From Mycobacterium colombiense (GTDB lineage Bacteria > Actinomycetota > Actinomycetes > Mycobacteriales > Mycobacteriaceae): a DNA stretch of 64,000 nt. Below the pieces are notes generated by a model. It was not told where the DNA came from. It saw only the letters and a program-made list of their open reading frames with translations, and did not search any database. The stretch covers positions 124,001 to 188,000 of the forward strand of contig NZ_MBEI01000046.1 of NCBI RefSeq assembly GCF_001953985.1. The letters are read 5' to 3'. This document shows, piece after piece, positions 17,384 through 27,311 of this stretch (position 1 is the first letter of the stretch; each line of letters starts with the position of its first letter). A program made the translations under genes and the position numbers.

Positions 17384-19939
17384 CTACAAGAGGCCGAGTT
17401 CTCGCGCCCGGCTCACCGCCGCGCCACGGTGCTCAACGCGCAGCTTGCGGTAGACGGCGCGCTGGTGGGTCTTCACGGTATTGAGCGAGACGTAGAGCCG
17501 CTGACCGATTTCACGTCGTGACAACCTGGTGGCGAGCAGGCGAAGAACCTCAAGTTCCTTGGGGGTCAGTTCCTCACCGGCCATGCAACTCTCGTTGCGC
17601 GAACTCGCCGCGACGCCCGCGCTCCGCTGGGCCGCGGCGAGCAGCGTCGGGGCGATGCCGGCATCAGCGCAACCGCATACCAGCGTCGCGACCTCTTCGA
17701 GACTCGCCTTGGCGTTCTGGTGGTCGCCGAGGTCCTCGGAGATCTCCGCTCTGATCAACAGCGCCTTGGCCACCTCGAGGATTGCTCCACCTTGGCGCGC
17801 CGACTTGACGGCCATGTCGGCGGCAGGCGCCGCTGCGTTGGTGTCACCGCGCAGACGAAGGACTTTGGCCGTGGCAAGCGACACCACCACGTCCACGAGG
17901 TGTTCCGCATCCGTGAGATCGCGGGAGCTGCCGGAAGCCCGACGGATTTGACGTTCGGCGTCTGCGAGCCGGCCATGCTCGGCCGAAATCAGCGCCAGAT
18001 AACCCAACGCGTAGATGCGGGCGCGACGATCGCCCACCTTTTCGGCCAGCTCTACGGCCCGCCGGAAGGCGGCTTGCGCCTCGGGGGTATTGCCCGAAAA
18101 GTACAGTGCGGCACCATAGATGCAGTAGGCACTTGATCGGCCGAGCGGCGCTTCGCCGAGATCGAGGGTGATTGCCCGGCGCGCTGTCTCAAGCGCCCCG
18201 GTGATGTCGGCCGTCTTGAACGAGTGAATCGCGCGCAACACGACGACTTGAGCGCTGAGAGCGCGACCATCTGCGGTGTCAGCCGCGGATCGGGTTTCGA
18301 CTGCCTCGATCCACTCGGCGGCGTCATCGAGTTGACCGACGCTCAGGGCGATCCAGGCCCGGGCCACGCTCAGCCGCGGATCCTGTATGACCGTCTCCTC
18401 GGGAAGCAGATCGAGATAGCCGGAGATGGTCGACGCTCCGCCCCCGTTGAATTCATCGACCCAGTCCGCGGCGATCAGGTCAGCACTGCGCGCGGTGTCA
18501 CCGGCAGCGAGCAGGTGACGCACCGCCTCATCGATGAGCCCCTCGGCCTCGAACCACGTCGCGGCTCGTCGGTGCAGATCGGCGACGAGATCGGGCTCGG
18601 TGCGGCGTAGCTCGGTGTGCAGCAACTCTCCGAATAGCTGGTGGTAGCGGTACCAGTGACGCGCCGTGTCCAGCGGCACCACAAACAGGTTTTCGCGCTC
18701 GATCTTCTGCAAGACCGAGGCCGAGCCAGACGTCTGCAGCACCGCGTCGCACAGCGCACCGCTTAGTCGTCCCAAGACCGACGTACGTAGCAAAAAGCTG
18801 CGCAGGTGCGGCGGCTGACCGTCGAGCACCTCGGCCATCAAGTAATCGACGATATGACGGTTATCGCCTGCGAACGTCCTGATGAACGTGGCGGTATCGG
18901 CACGCCCGGCGAGCGAGAGGGCGGCAAGGTAGAGGCCGGCAACCCACCCTTCAGTGCGTCGGTGCAGCAGTTGAATGTCTGTGGGGGCCAAGCCCAGCCC
19001 GAGTACATCGTTCAGCAGGTGATCCGCCTCAATCGGCCCGAAACGTAAATCGTCGGTTCGCACCTCGGCAAGCTCGCCGCTGGCTCTCAGCCGAGCCAAC
19101 GGCAACATCGGATCAGACCGGGTGGCCAATACCAGGTGGAGATTCGCCGGCATCCGGCTGATGAAGAACGCAAGCTGCTCAGGCACCGCTCGCCCTACCA
19201 CCAGATGGTAGTCATCGAGAATTAGCACGACCGGACTCGCGATTGTGTCCAGATCATTCAGCAGGGTAGGCAGTACGACCTGCACTGGGTCGGCGCCCAT
19301 CGCTAGGAGTTCGACCGCGCGAATCCCCATCCCGGGACTGACCTTCTGCAGCGCGGCGACCACGTACATCCAAAACCACACCGGGTCGTTGTCGGAGGAG
19401 TCAAGCGACAGCCAGGCGAACCGGTCGTCCTCGCCCGCACCCAAAGCCCACTGCGCCAGCAGTGTCGTCTTGCCCCAGCCTGCCGGCGCACTCAGTAGGG
19501 TCAGCTTGCGGCGGCGTCCCGCCGATAGTGCGTCCAGCAGGGCGCCCCGGTGAACGAGTTGCCCGCCGATGGCAGGGACGTGCAGCTTGGTGGCGAGCAG
19601 AACTGCTCGCGCAGCGGCTTCTCCGACGCCGTTGTCGCTGCGCCCAGCTGAGCCGCTCATGCCCGAACTCCGCGACTCCGTTGAATCCAGCAGCCGGGCG
19701 GGAAAACTCGGCGTTGCCGCGCCGTGGGTGGACGCTGGCGGCTCGGCATCCCGATTGTTTCCTGCAGGGTCGGCCGGTCTCGTTCTGCCCGGCAATTGCG
19801 GTGACCCTATTGAATCAGATGCGTTCTCCGCGATTAACTCCTGCGCCCGCTGGCGATGCCCGTTTGGGCTGGGGGACCGGCATCCCGCCAGCGGCCCAAT
19901 GATTTTCTCGTGAGTCGTGCTCACGCTTTGCCCGCTCAC
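17384..19939 (-). CDS. MalT/LAL-type LuxR-family ATPase transcriptional regulator
   Basis: 851 residues. A low-complexity N-terminal extension of about 110 residues precedes ATKLHVPAIGGQLVHR, the usual start of MalT-like proteins. Walker A SAPAGWGKTTLLAQWA (about 148-163), Walker B VVLILDDYHLV, a TPR-like helical middle, and a C-terminal LuxR HTH (LTPKELEVLRLLATRLSRRE, then SLNTVKTHQRAVYRKL). Such proteins bind ATP and an inducer, oligomerise and activate transcription. GTG 19939 has GAGGAG; the ATG at 19972 lacks one. It is distinct in sequence from the three LuxR-ATPases at 21.5-30.2 kb. Candidate regulator of local operons (inference). Confidence 0.93.
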   Translation of the reverse strand: MSGQSVSTTHEKIIGPLAGCRSPSPNGHRQRAQELIAENASDSIGSPQLPGRTRPADPAGNNRDAEPPASTHGAATPSFPARLLDSTESRSSGMSGSAGRSDNGVGEAAARAVLLATKLHVPAIGGQLVHRGALLDALSAGRRRKLTLLSAPAGWGKTTLLAQWALGAGEDDRFAWLSLDSSDNDPVWFWMYVVAALQKVSPGMGIRAVELLAMGADPVQVVLPTLLNDLDTIASPVVLILDDYHLVVGRAVPEQLAFFISRMPANLHLVLATRSDPMLPLARLRASGELAEVRTDDLRFGPIEADHLLNDVLGLGLAPTDIQLLHRRTEGWVAGLYLAALSLAGRADTATFIRTFAGDNRHIVDYLMAEVLDGQPPHLRSFLLRTSVLGRLSGALCDAVLQTSGSASVLQKIERENLFVVPLDTARHWYRYHQLFGELLHTELRRTEPDLVADLHRRAATWFEAEGLIDEAVRHLLAAGDTARSADLIAADWVDEFNGGGASTISGYLDLLPEETVIQDPRLSVARAWIALSVGQLDDAAEWIEAVETRSAADTADGRALSAQVVVLRAIHSFKTADITGALETARRAITLDLGEAPLGRSSAYCIYGAALYFSGNTPEAQAAFRRAVELAEKVGDRRARIYALGYLALISAEHGRLADAERQIRRASGSSRDLTDAEHLVDVVVSLATAKVLRLRGDTNAAAPAADMAVKSARQGGAILEVAKALLIRAEISEDLGDHQNAKASLEEVATLVCGCADAGIAPTLLAAAQRSAGVAASSRNESCMAGEELTPKELEVLRLLATRLSRREIGQRLYVSLNTVKTHQRAVYRKLRVEHRGAAVSRARELGLL

Positions 19940-20079
19940 CTTATTTCTCCTCGTTGGCAATTCAGAGCTCAATGACTACGTTGGCAGCGCGGGCACCGCC
20001 TCACCATCGCCCAACGGGTGATCTTTAGGGTCGGGCGGGTGTATGCCTAGTGGCCCTCATCGCGCACCGTCTAACCGGG

Positions 20080-21192
20080 TCATGACACTCGCTCCTCGGC
20101 TTCGACGGGTGATGCCGTAAACGCCGAATCGCAATGGTCGATGCGGAAGTCGCCGCCCAGCGGCTTTTCCGACGCCGTGGACGTGCCTGGGTCATAGTGA
20201 CTCCCTGCCGCAAGAGCTGGGCTGGTGCCAGCGATGGCGGAGCTGATGGCTCCGGTGACCACCTGCGGGATTTCATGCAAGAGCGTGTGCCCTGCGGTGG
20301 GCCGGTGGATGAGCGTCGCCCCTGGGATACCGTCGGCCAGCTCGCGGGCGTGCCACATCGGCGTGAGCTTGTCCGCTCCTCCACTGATGATGGTGGTATT
20401 GGCCGTGATAGAGCTCAGGGTCGTCGAGCAGTCGTACTCTTTCAGACCGCGTAGGAAGCCGACCTTGGTCGTCGACGGGGTGGCGTTGACGGCGGCCGCG
20501 GACATAGTGACCAACGATTTCGGGGCGGCTTCACCGTATCCGCCAAACCTGGTCAGTGCCGCGCACACCGGCCGGGCGAGGAATTGAACGACCTCATCCG
20601 TACCCGCGCGGGGCATGCGGTGTACGAGGTGATAGAGCATGCTTGTCGCAGGCGTGCTCAGCAGCCGGCCGAGGCCGTGCGAGGCGAGATTTCCCGCGGC
20701 GGTCGCGACGAGAACAAGGCTCTGCGGCTCAACGGGACGCTTTCCGGCCGGCCGGCGAAGATAGGCCAAGGCCGTCATGCCTCCCATCGAGTGCCCTACC
20801 AGGGTGAGCGCGCCCGTAACGCCAAGCGCGACCAGCAACTCGGCGAGGTCGTCGGCGAGTCGGTCGATCCGGTACGTGTGCATTGACGCATCGCCGGATT
20901 CGCCGTGACCGCGGTGGTCGTAACTGATGATCCGGATGTCGTTGCCCCAGCGACGGATCAGCTGCGTCATCTGGATGTTCCACGATTCTTTGTTCAAGCA
21001 AAAGCCGTGGAGAAGAACGACTGTATGGCCAGCGGCGGGAGATCCCCAGTCACGAACGGACAGCGAGACGCCATCGCTCGTGGTGACCGTGCGGTCGCGG
21101 GCCAGCGATCGACGTGTGCCGGGCGTTCGCCGACGGCTGCATCGCGTTGCCGGACCCTGTGGCGTCATCGCTTTGTCACCGGACATGGCCAT
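20080..21192 (-). CDS. alpha/beta hydrolase
   Basis: 370 residues. Oxyanion LLHGFCLNKESW, strand motif YDHRGHGESGD, nucleophile elbow VGHSMGGMTAL with catalytic Ser, and a late TAGHTLLHE with catalytic His; the acid is likely in ISGGADKLTP. The first 35 residues are not conserved, so the start is uncertain (ATG 21192 or 21186). The C-terminal 50 residues are also extra. It lies between the MalT-like regulator and the LuxR-ATPase array. Substrate unknown; esterase, epoxide hydrolase and haloperoxidase-type relatives all share these motifs. Confidence 0.88.
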   Translation of the reverse strand: MAMSGDKAMTPQGPATRCSRRRTPGTRRSLARDRTVTTSDGVSLSVRDWGSPAAGHTVVLLHGFCLNKESWNIQMTQLIRRWGNDIRIISYDHRGHGESGDASMHTYRIDRLADDLAELLVALGVTGALTLVGHSMGGMTALAYLRRPAGKRPVEPQSLVLVATAAGNLASHGLGRLLSTPATSMLYHLVHRMPRAGTDEVVQFLARPVCAALTRFGGYGEAAPKSLVTMSAAAVNATPSTTKVGFLRGLKEYDCSTTLSSITANTTIISGGADKLTPMWHARELADGIPGATLIHRPTAGHTLLHEIPQVVTGAISSAIAGTSPALAAGSHYDPGTSTASEKPLGGDFRIDHCDSAFTASPVEAEERVS

Positions 21193-21246
21193 CGAGATGT
21201 ACGGTCCTGCTTGCTGTTTCGACGAGCGAGCTGGCGCGACCGACGG

Positions 21247-21327
21247 TCATCGGGACACCATCGTGTACCCGGCGACACCGAACGCTACCGGCACCATCGC
21301 CAGCATTCCAAGCGCCGCATTCAACAT
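21247..21327 (-). CDS. possible 26-residue hydrophobic peptide
   Basis: ATG 21327 to TGA 21249-21247 encodes MLNAALGMLAMVPVAFGVAG followed by six more residues, a single membrane-spanning candidate with a basic end. A purine-rich GGGAAAGAG lies just upstream. It sits 55 bp before the hydrolase on the same strand. It is short enough to arise by chance. The rest of the 324-bp gap 21193-21516 shows nothing I can name. Confidence 0.25.
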   Translation of the reverse strand: MLNAALGMLAMVPVAFGVAGYTMVSR

Positions 21328-21516
21328 TGTTCGCTCTTTCCCTTGTGCGCTCACCGGCACGGTGTGTGGCCCGGTTGGGCCGTCGCTCTGGGTGAGAACA
21401 TGATTAGTTGTCGAGTACTACGGTCGTCGGGCGGGCAGCGGAAAACCATCGCCCGAGGGATGATTTTGAGAGCCGGATGGATGTAGTACTAGGCGCCCCC
21501 GTATTTGACGCGTCGG

Positions 21517-24321
21517 TCAATCAGAGCCGCGCATCAGCTGCGCCAATTCGGCGCGGGAAGTGATCCCCAGTTTGGCAAATGCGTTGTGTACGTGGGTCTT
21601 CACTGTGTGGGGGGAGAGGTGCAGTTGCTGCGCGACGGAGCGGTTGGTCGCGCCCTGTGCGATGAGGTTGATGACCGTAAGTTCGGAATCGGTGAGGCTG
21701 TCCCAGCCCGTTCTGGCCCGCGTGTGCGTGACGATGCGCCGTTCCACGCCTAATCGGCGCAGCGCGCGGCCGACCCGGCGGGCATCGGCGAGCGCTTCGC
21801 AATTTACGAAAGTGTCGAATGCCTTATCGAGGCTCTCGATCGCCTCCGCATCACGTCCGGCGCGTACTAGTTCATCAGCGGCGTCCTCGGCGGCGTCGGC
21901 GTAAAGAAGCGGACGCCACGTACTCAACGCGTTGGCCGCTTCCAACAGCGCGTCGGCGTCACCATCCAGGATTCCGCGGGCCTGCTGTGCGACGGCCGCG
22001 AACAACGCCACTCCGGGGCGCTCGCGTTCCAGCACCTCGACGCTCTGCAGCACCCGCGCGCGAAGCCCGGCGTCGCCGGCCACTGACGCCACCCGCGACA
22101 TCAAGATGACTTGGTCGAACACGTTAGGCCACAACGGTGTGATGACACGCGTGTTCTGCCCCCCGAGCCAGCGCACCGCATCGTGGACGTCGCCGCGGTG
22201 CCACGAGGCAAGCGCGACCACGTAAGCCGCGCCGCAGGACAATAAGGGTGAGGTGCTGGGATACAGGACCAGTGCCTCAGACACCAGGTCTTGCAATAAC
22301 TTTCGGTCACCTGTTCGCGCGGCGACCTCAGCCAGAACGAGTATGCGCTCAATGTTGACCTCGGTACTGTTCGCCCATTCGCGCCGGGGCAGCGCCTCGA
22401 TGGTGCCACGCGCCGCGGCCAAACGACCCGCCGCCGCATGAACCATCCCGCCCAGGTGGGTCCAGCCGGGAAGCGCCATCGCGTTGCGCTCGCGATGCGC
22501 TTTCTCGGTACCCTCGGCAACCTGCGCGCGGGCGTCCTCCAAGCTGCCCGTGCAAACAATCAGGCCCGCGCGGCGCTTGGCCGCGTATATGCCGCCGAAG
22601 GTAGCCTCACCGCTGCGCGTCAGCGCTTCCACCTCGTCCATGCGCCGAAGCGCGCGCACCGCATAACCGTCCTGATAGTCGATCAGGGCGAGCGCGGTGC
22701 CGCTGACGATCCGGGCTTCCAGATCACCGGTCGCCGTGGCCGCCGCCGCGGCCACGCCCGCTGCCGAGGCGTCCGCATGCAGGCCGTTAACGACCTCGAA
22801 GTAGGCCACCCACGCTTGATGGCGCGCCCTGGTGATGTCGTTGATGCCGACCAATTGCAGTGCGCGACGCAGCTCGGCAATGCGTTGCTCCGGGTCCTCG
22901 GTGCCCGCGGCCACCTGCAGCCGAATCTCGGCTTCGTCGTCTTGCGACAGCTGCGTTGCGAGCGCCCCGTCGGCAAGGACCTGGGCCTCGTCATACCGGG
23001 TCGCCCGATTCAGCCACTCCACCGTGTCGGCGACGAGTGACCCGTAGTTTCCGTCGTGGGCGGGTAATAGGTCCAGTGCGCGCTTGCTCAAGTCGGCGGC
23101 CGCGCTCGCATCGCCTCGGCCTACCGTTTGCGCGGCTTGGCGCAATGCGTCGATCGCCTCCCGGTCGCCGGGCTCCGCGCTGCGTGCCAGTTGGGTGGCG
23201 ACCTCGGCGGGGGCCGCTCCCAGGCCGAGCATGACCGAAGCCGCTTGGCGCTCCATTGCCCGCCGCAGCGACTGCGGCAACGACTGCCGGGTGGCCTCGC
23301 GCAGCAAGTCGTGCCGAAATCTCAGCTGCGCACCATCTTCCACGAGCAGATCCGCGCGCACCGCCTCCTCGAGCGCCGTCAGCAACGACGCCGGCTGGCG
23401 TTCCAGCATCGCGGCCAACAGCCCGGCCGAAAACCGGTCGGGCAGCACCGCGGCTACTCGCACCAACTCTGACGCGTCGCCGGCGAGCAGGTCCAGCCGC
23501 TGGTGCATCGTTGCGCCCAGGCGCCCCGGCAGCGCGTCCCCGGTGGCCAGCACCCGCCCGCCGCTGACGTTCAGTCGGCCTTCCTCGCCCAGCCCCCCGA
23601 GCAACTCGCTGACCAGAAACGGATTTCCGTGTGCCTTGGCAGCCAGATTCAATAGCGACACATCGGCTTTCGCCCGTACGGCGTCTTGGACCATGTCCGC
23701 GACCGCGTCCGCCGTCATCGCGCCCAGCCGCACAACCACCGCCCCCGCGCGTTGCAGCACCGACAACGTCTCTTGCACCGCCGGCCCGCCCGCCCCGGTG
23801 CGGGCAGTCAACACCCACAACACCGGCGCACCCGGCCGCACGGTGGCCAGCGACCGCAGCGCCAACAGGGTGGCGTTGTCGGCCCAGTGGACGTCCTCCA
23901 GAAGGATCGCCAGCGGGGTCTCTGCGGCTGCCGTATGAATGGCGTCGGCCAAATCGTGCACCACCCAGTAGCGGAGATCGGCCGACGTGCCCAAGCGGCG
24001 CAAAGCCTCCGCATCACCGACAGGGGGCTCCGCGCGCAGCGTCGCCATGAACAGCGAGAAAAACGGCACCGTCTGCTGATACTCGAAGGCCTCGCCGAAC
24101 AGTGCCCGAACGCCGGCCTTCTCGGCGAGCGCCAAGACCTCGGTGAGCAACCGACTCTTGCCGATGCCGGGCGGGCCCTCGATGACCAGCACGCCCCCGC
24201 GCCCTTGGGTCACCGCGGTAACCAGTGCGCCGATCAGTTTCAGCTCGTCTGCCCGCCCCCGAATCGGCGGGGTGACCAGCCGCTGGCCGCCGACATCGAA
24301 TAAGCCGGTTGAAGGCCCCAC
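21517..24321 (-). CDS. large LuxR-family AAA ATPase regulator, tandem copy 1
   Basis: 934 residues. An N-terminal LAL ATPase has Walker A GPPGIGKS (49-56) and Walker B LAILLEDVHWAD (137-148). A long alpha-helical TPR-like region follows, and the C-terminus is a LuxR HTH (SLTDSELTVINLIAQGATNR, then LSPHTVKTHVHNAFAKLGIT). GTG start at 24321 has AGGGAA upstream. The ATPase and HTH are nearly the same in the two following copies, while the middle third differs. This implies similar DNA sites but different signals. It is a candidate to bind the composite operators, which is inference only. Confidence 0.93.
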   Translation of the reverse strand: MGPSTGLFDVGGQRLVTPPIRGRADELKLIGALVTAVTQGRGGVLVIEGPPGIGKSRLLTEVLALAEKAGVRALFGEAFEYQQTVPFFSLFMATLRAEPPVGDAEALRRLGTSADLRYWVVHDLADAIHTAAAETPLAILLEDVHWADNATLLALRSLATVRPGAPVLWVLTARTGAGGPAVQETLSVLQRAGAVVVRLGAMTADAVADMVQDAVRAKADVSLLNLAAKAHGNPFLVSELLGGLGEEGRLNVSGGRVLATGDALPGRLGATMHQRLDLLAGDASELVRVAAVLPDRFSAGLLAAMLERQPASLLTALEEAVRADLLVEDGAQLRFRHDLLREATRQSLPQSLRRAMERQAASVMLGLGAAPAEVATQLARSAEPGDREAIDALRQAAQTVGRGDASAAADLSKRALDLLPAHDGNYGSLVADTVEWLNRATRYDEAQVLADGALATQLSQDDEAEIRLQVAAGTEDPEQRIAELRRALQLVGINDITRARHQAWVAYFEVVNGLHADASAAGVAAAAATATGDLEARIVSGTALALIDYQDGYAVRALRRMDEVEALTRSGEATFGGIYAAKRRAGLIVCTGSLEDARAQVAEGTEKAHRERNAMALPGWTHLGGMVHAAAGRLAAARGTIEALPRREWANSTEVNIERILVLAEVAARTGDRKLLQDLVSEALVLYPSTSPLLSCGAAYVVALASWHRGDVHDAVRWLGGQNTRVITPLWPNVFDQVILMSRVASVAGDAGLRARVLQSVEVLERERPGVALFAAVAQQARGILDGDADALLEAANALSTWRPLLYADAAEDAADELVRAGRDAEAIESLDKAFDTFVNCEALADARRVGRALRRLGVERRIVTHTRARTGWDSLTDSELTVINLIAQGATNRSVAQQLHLSPHTVKTHVHNAFAKLGITSRAELAQLMRGSD

Positions 24322-24408
24322 GGGGTTCCCTGTCTTCCGTCTAGCGGACTGGCACTGCAGTGCACGTCATTCTAGGCCGCACACGTCAAGTACCCGATGC
24401 GCTGTCGA
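24322..24408 (-). promoter_or_regulatory. duplicated promoter spacer before LuxR-ATPase copy 1
   Basis: This 87-bp spacer resembles the one at 27220-27311. Both carry, on the minus strand, TA(G/C)AATGACGTGCA(C/T)TGCA, containing a TAGAAT/TACAAT-like -10 hexamer, and a following AGTCCGCTA. The version here includes the perfect palindrome GCACTGCAGTGC (24353-24364). The copied spacer shows that the gene duplication included its promoter. Confidence 0.5.
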
Positions 24409-27219
24409 TCAGTCAGCGCCTCGCATGAGCTGCGCCAATTGGGCGCGGGAAGTAATGCCGAGCTTGGCAAACGCATTGCGTACGTGGGTCTTCACGGTGT
24501 GGGGGGAGAGGTGCAGCTCGGTAGCGACGTCGCGGTTGGTCGCGCCCTGTGCGATGAGGTTGACGACCCTGAGTTCGGAATCGGTGAGGCTGTCCCACCC
24601 CGTTTTTGCTCGCGGGTGGTTGACGATGCGCCGTTCCACGCCCAACCCACGCAGCGCGCGGCCGACCCGACGGGCATCGGCGGTCGCCCCGCACTCGATG
24701 TAGGTGTCGAATGCCGCGTTCAGTTGATCGAGGGCCTCGGCGTTGCGCTGTGAGCAACTCAACTCGCCGCCGGCGTCCTCGGCAGCGCTGGCGTAAAGAA
24801 GCGGCCGCGAAGAAGTGCGAAGCAACTCCGCAACAGCCACCAACGCCTGGGCATCGTGTTCGAGGGTCGCGCGGGCATACCGAGCCACCGCGGCCAGCAG
24901 TGGCACCGCAGGTCGTTCACGCTCAAGCACCTCGGCGGCCTGCAAGACCCGCGCGCGCAAGCCGGCATCACCGGCGGCCGAGGCCACCCGCGCAGCCAAG
25001 ATCAGCCGAACCAATGCATGGGGGAAAAGGGGTGTCCCCAATAGGCTGATGTCGCCAAGCCAGCGCGCTGCTTCATGAACGTCACCGCGATACCAGGCCG
25101 CCCGCGTCAGCACATACGCTGATGCTCGACGTTGGCCAGGTGAACCGATGGAGTGGGCATCGCGTGCATCATTGGCCGTCTGCTGCAGCAAGTTCCGGTC
25201 ATCGGTGTGCGCCGCCACCTCAGCGAGGGTCAGCATACGATGTACGTCTTGCTCAGTCGCGCCTGTCGGCTGTGGGGGCGGCAGAGAATCAGCCGCGTCG
25301 CGAGCGGCCGACAGCCGGCCCGCAGCGAGGTGGACCCACCCACTAAAGACGGCCCAGGTAGTGAGGGCCAACGAGTTGCCTTCCCGGCTGGCTTGCGCTA
25401 TGCCTTCGGCGACCCGGGTGGTCGCGTCGTCCAATCGGCCGACCACTGCCAGAAAGTTTGCCTGGAACATCCCGGCATAGGCATGTGCCAACGCCGTTTC
25501 ATTCGTGTAGGCGAGTGGGCGAAGCTGTTCGAGGCGGGTTAGTGCGCGGCCCGCATACCCCTCACCAGAATCGAGCAAAGCGTGAGTGACCTCGGCCATG
25601 ATGGTGGCCTCGAGATCACCGGTGGCTGCCGCAGCGGCGGCAGCTTCGTCGGCTGCGGTGCGCCATTGCCCGCTTTTGTCCTGCAACGCCAGGTTGAAGG
25701 CCAGCCACGCCAGATGCCGTGTCCGGGTGACCTCGCTGATGCCGCTCAACTGCAGCGCTCGGCGGTTCTCCTCTACCCGACGCGGGGAGCTGTGCTTGGT
25801 ATGCGTCGGAAGCCGGAGGCGAATCTCAGCTTCGACTTCGGGCGAAGCAGCCTCCGCGAGCGCCACGGCGGCCAATTCTTCCGCCTCGCCATAGCGGCCG
25901 GCCCGGTTGAGCCACTCCACCGTTTCCGCGACCAGGGATCCATGGTCAGCGTCGTGGGCGGGTAATAGGTCCAATGCGCGCTTGCTCAAGTCCGCGGCGG
26001 CGCTCGCATCGCCTCGGCCTACCGTTTGCGCGGCTTGGCGCAGTGCGTCGATCGCCTCGCGGTCTCCCGGCTCGGCGCTGCGTGCCAGTTGGGTGGCCAC
26101 CTCGGCGGGGGCCGCTCCCATGCCGAGCATGACCGACGCCGACTGGCGCTCCATCGCTCGCCGCAGCGACTGCGGCAAGGACTGCCGGGTGGCCTCGCGC
26201 AGCAAGTCGTGCCGAAATCTCAACTGCCCACCGTCTTCGACGAAAAGATCCGCGCGGACCGCCTCCTCGAGCGCCGTCAGCAGCGACGCCGGCTGGCGTT
26301 CCAGCATCGCGGCCAGCAAGCCGGCCGAGAACCGGTCCGGCAGTACCGCGGCCACCCGGACCGCCTCTGAAGCACCTTCGGAGAGCAGGTCGAGTCGTTG
26401 ATGCATGCTGGCGCCCAGACGCCGCGGAAGCTCGTATCCGGTGGCCACCACGCGCCCACCGGTAACGTTCAGTCGATCCTCCTCGCCCAGCCCCCCGAGA
26501 AGCTCATTGACCAGAAACGGATTTCCGTGTGCCTTGGCGGCCAGGTTGAGCAGCGACACATCGGCTTTCGCCCGCACCGCGTCGCAGACCATGTCGGCGA
26601 CCGAGTCCGGCGCCATGGCCCCCAATCGCAAAACTGTGGCGTTCGAGCGTTGCAGCATCGACAACGTCTCTTGCACCGCCGGCCCGCCGGCCCCGGTGCG
26701 GGCGGTCAAGACCCATAGCACTGACGCGTCCGGCCGCGCGGTGGTGAGCGACCGTAGTGCCAACAGCGTGCCGTTGTCGGCCCAGTGAACGTCTTCCAGC
26801 ACAATCGCCAGCGGCGTTTCCGCGGCCGCGGCATGAATGGCGTCGGCCAGATCGTGCACCACCCAGTAGCGGAGATCGGCCGAGCCGCCTAGCTGGCGCA
26901 ACGCCTCGGCGTCGCCCACCGGGGGATCGGCGTTCAAGGTGGCCATGAACAGTGAGAAAAACGGCACCGTCTGCTGGTATTCGAAGGCCTCGCCGAACAG
27001 TGCCCGAACGCCGGCCTTCTCGGCGAGCGCCAAGACCTCGGTGAGCAACCGACTCTTGCCGATGCCGGGCGGGCCTTCGATGACCAGCACGCCCCCGTGC
27101 CCTTGGGCCACCGCGGTAACCAGTGCGCCGATCAGTTTCAGCTCGTCTGCCCGCCCCCGAATCGGCGGGGTGACCAGCCGCTGGCCGCCGACGTCAAATA
27201 CGCCGGTTGAAGGCCCCAT
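24409..27219 (-). CDS. large LuxR-family AAA ATPase regulator, tandem copy 2
   Basis: 936 residues, same architecture as copy 1: Walker A GPPGIGKS at about 49-56, LAIVLEDVHWAD, a TPR-like middle, and a LuxR HTH ending AQLAQLMRGAD. The first 240 bp of the gene (26976-27219) are almost identical in DNA to copy 1 (24079-24321), whereas the middle (about residues 450-800) has clearly diverged. ATG 27219 has AGGACA upstream. The mosaic pattern points to purifying selection or gene conversion at both ends. Confidence 0.93.
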   Translation of the reverse strand: MGPSTGVFDVGGQRLVTPPIRGRADELKLIGALVTAVAQGHGGVLVIEGPPGIGKSRLLTEVLALAEKAGVRALFGEAFEYQQTVPFFSLFMATLNADPPVGDAEALRQLGGSADLRYWVVHDLADAIHAAAAETPLAIVLEDVHWADNGTLLALRSLTTARPDASVLWVLTARTGAGGPAVQETLSMLQRSNATVLRLGAMAPDSVADMVCDAVRAKADVSLLNLAAKAHGNPFLVNELLGGLGEEDRLNVTGGRVVATGYELPRRLGASMHQRLDLLSEGASEAVRVAAVLPDRFSAGLLAAMLERQPASLLTALEEAVRADLFVEDGGQLRFRHDLLREATRQSLPQSLRRAMERQSASVMLGMGAAPAEVATQLARSAEPGDREAIDALRQAAQTVGRGDASAAADLSKRALDLLPAHDADHGSLVAETVEWLNRAGRYGEAEELAAVALAEAASPEVEAEIRLRLPTHTKHSSPRRVEENRRALQLSGISEVTRTRHLAWLAFNLALQDKSGQWRTAADEAAAAAAATGDLEATIMAEVTHALLDSGEGYAGRALTRLEQLRPLAYTNETALAHAYAGMFQANFLAVVGRLDDATTRVAEGIAQASREGNSLALTTWAVFSGWVHLAAGRLSAARDAADSLPPPQPTGATEQDVHRMLTLAEVAAHTDDRNLLQQTANDARDAHSIGSPGQRRASAYVLTRAAWYRGDVHEAARWLGDISLLGTPLFPHALVRLILAARVASAAGDAGLRARVLQAAEVLERERPAVPLLAAVARYARATLEHDAQALVAVAELLRTSSRPLLYASAAEDAGGELSCSQRNAEALDQLNAAFDTYIECGATADARRVGRALRGLGVERRIVNHPRAKTGWDSLTDSELRVVNLIAQGATNRDVATELHLSPHTVKTHVRNAFAKLGITSRAQLAQLMRGAD

Positions 27220-27311
27220 CGGGTGTCCTGTCTACGGTTTATTTAGCGGACTGCCGTTGCAATGCACGTCATTGTAAGCTGCGCACGGTCACCTAGCCGA
27301 TTTGCTGTGCG
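27220..27311 (-). promoter_or_regulatory. duplicated promoter spacer before LuxR-ATPase copy 2
   Basis: Homologous to 24322-24408. It keeps the TACAATGACGTGCA block and the AGTCCGCTA block in the same order and distance to the start codon. The palindrome found in the other spacer is imperfect here. Confidence 0.45.

Noticed and set aside
20006..20026. Degenerate TCACCC-GTT-GGGCGA dyad before the MalT-like gene
   Set aside because: Three-base gap in the first dyad and no second dyad; too weak to count as a tenth operator.
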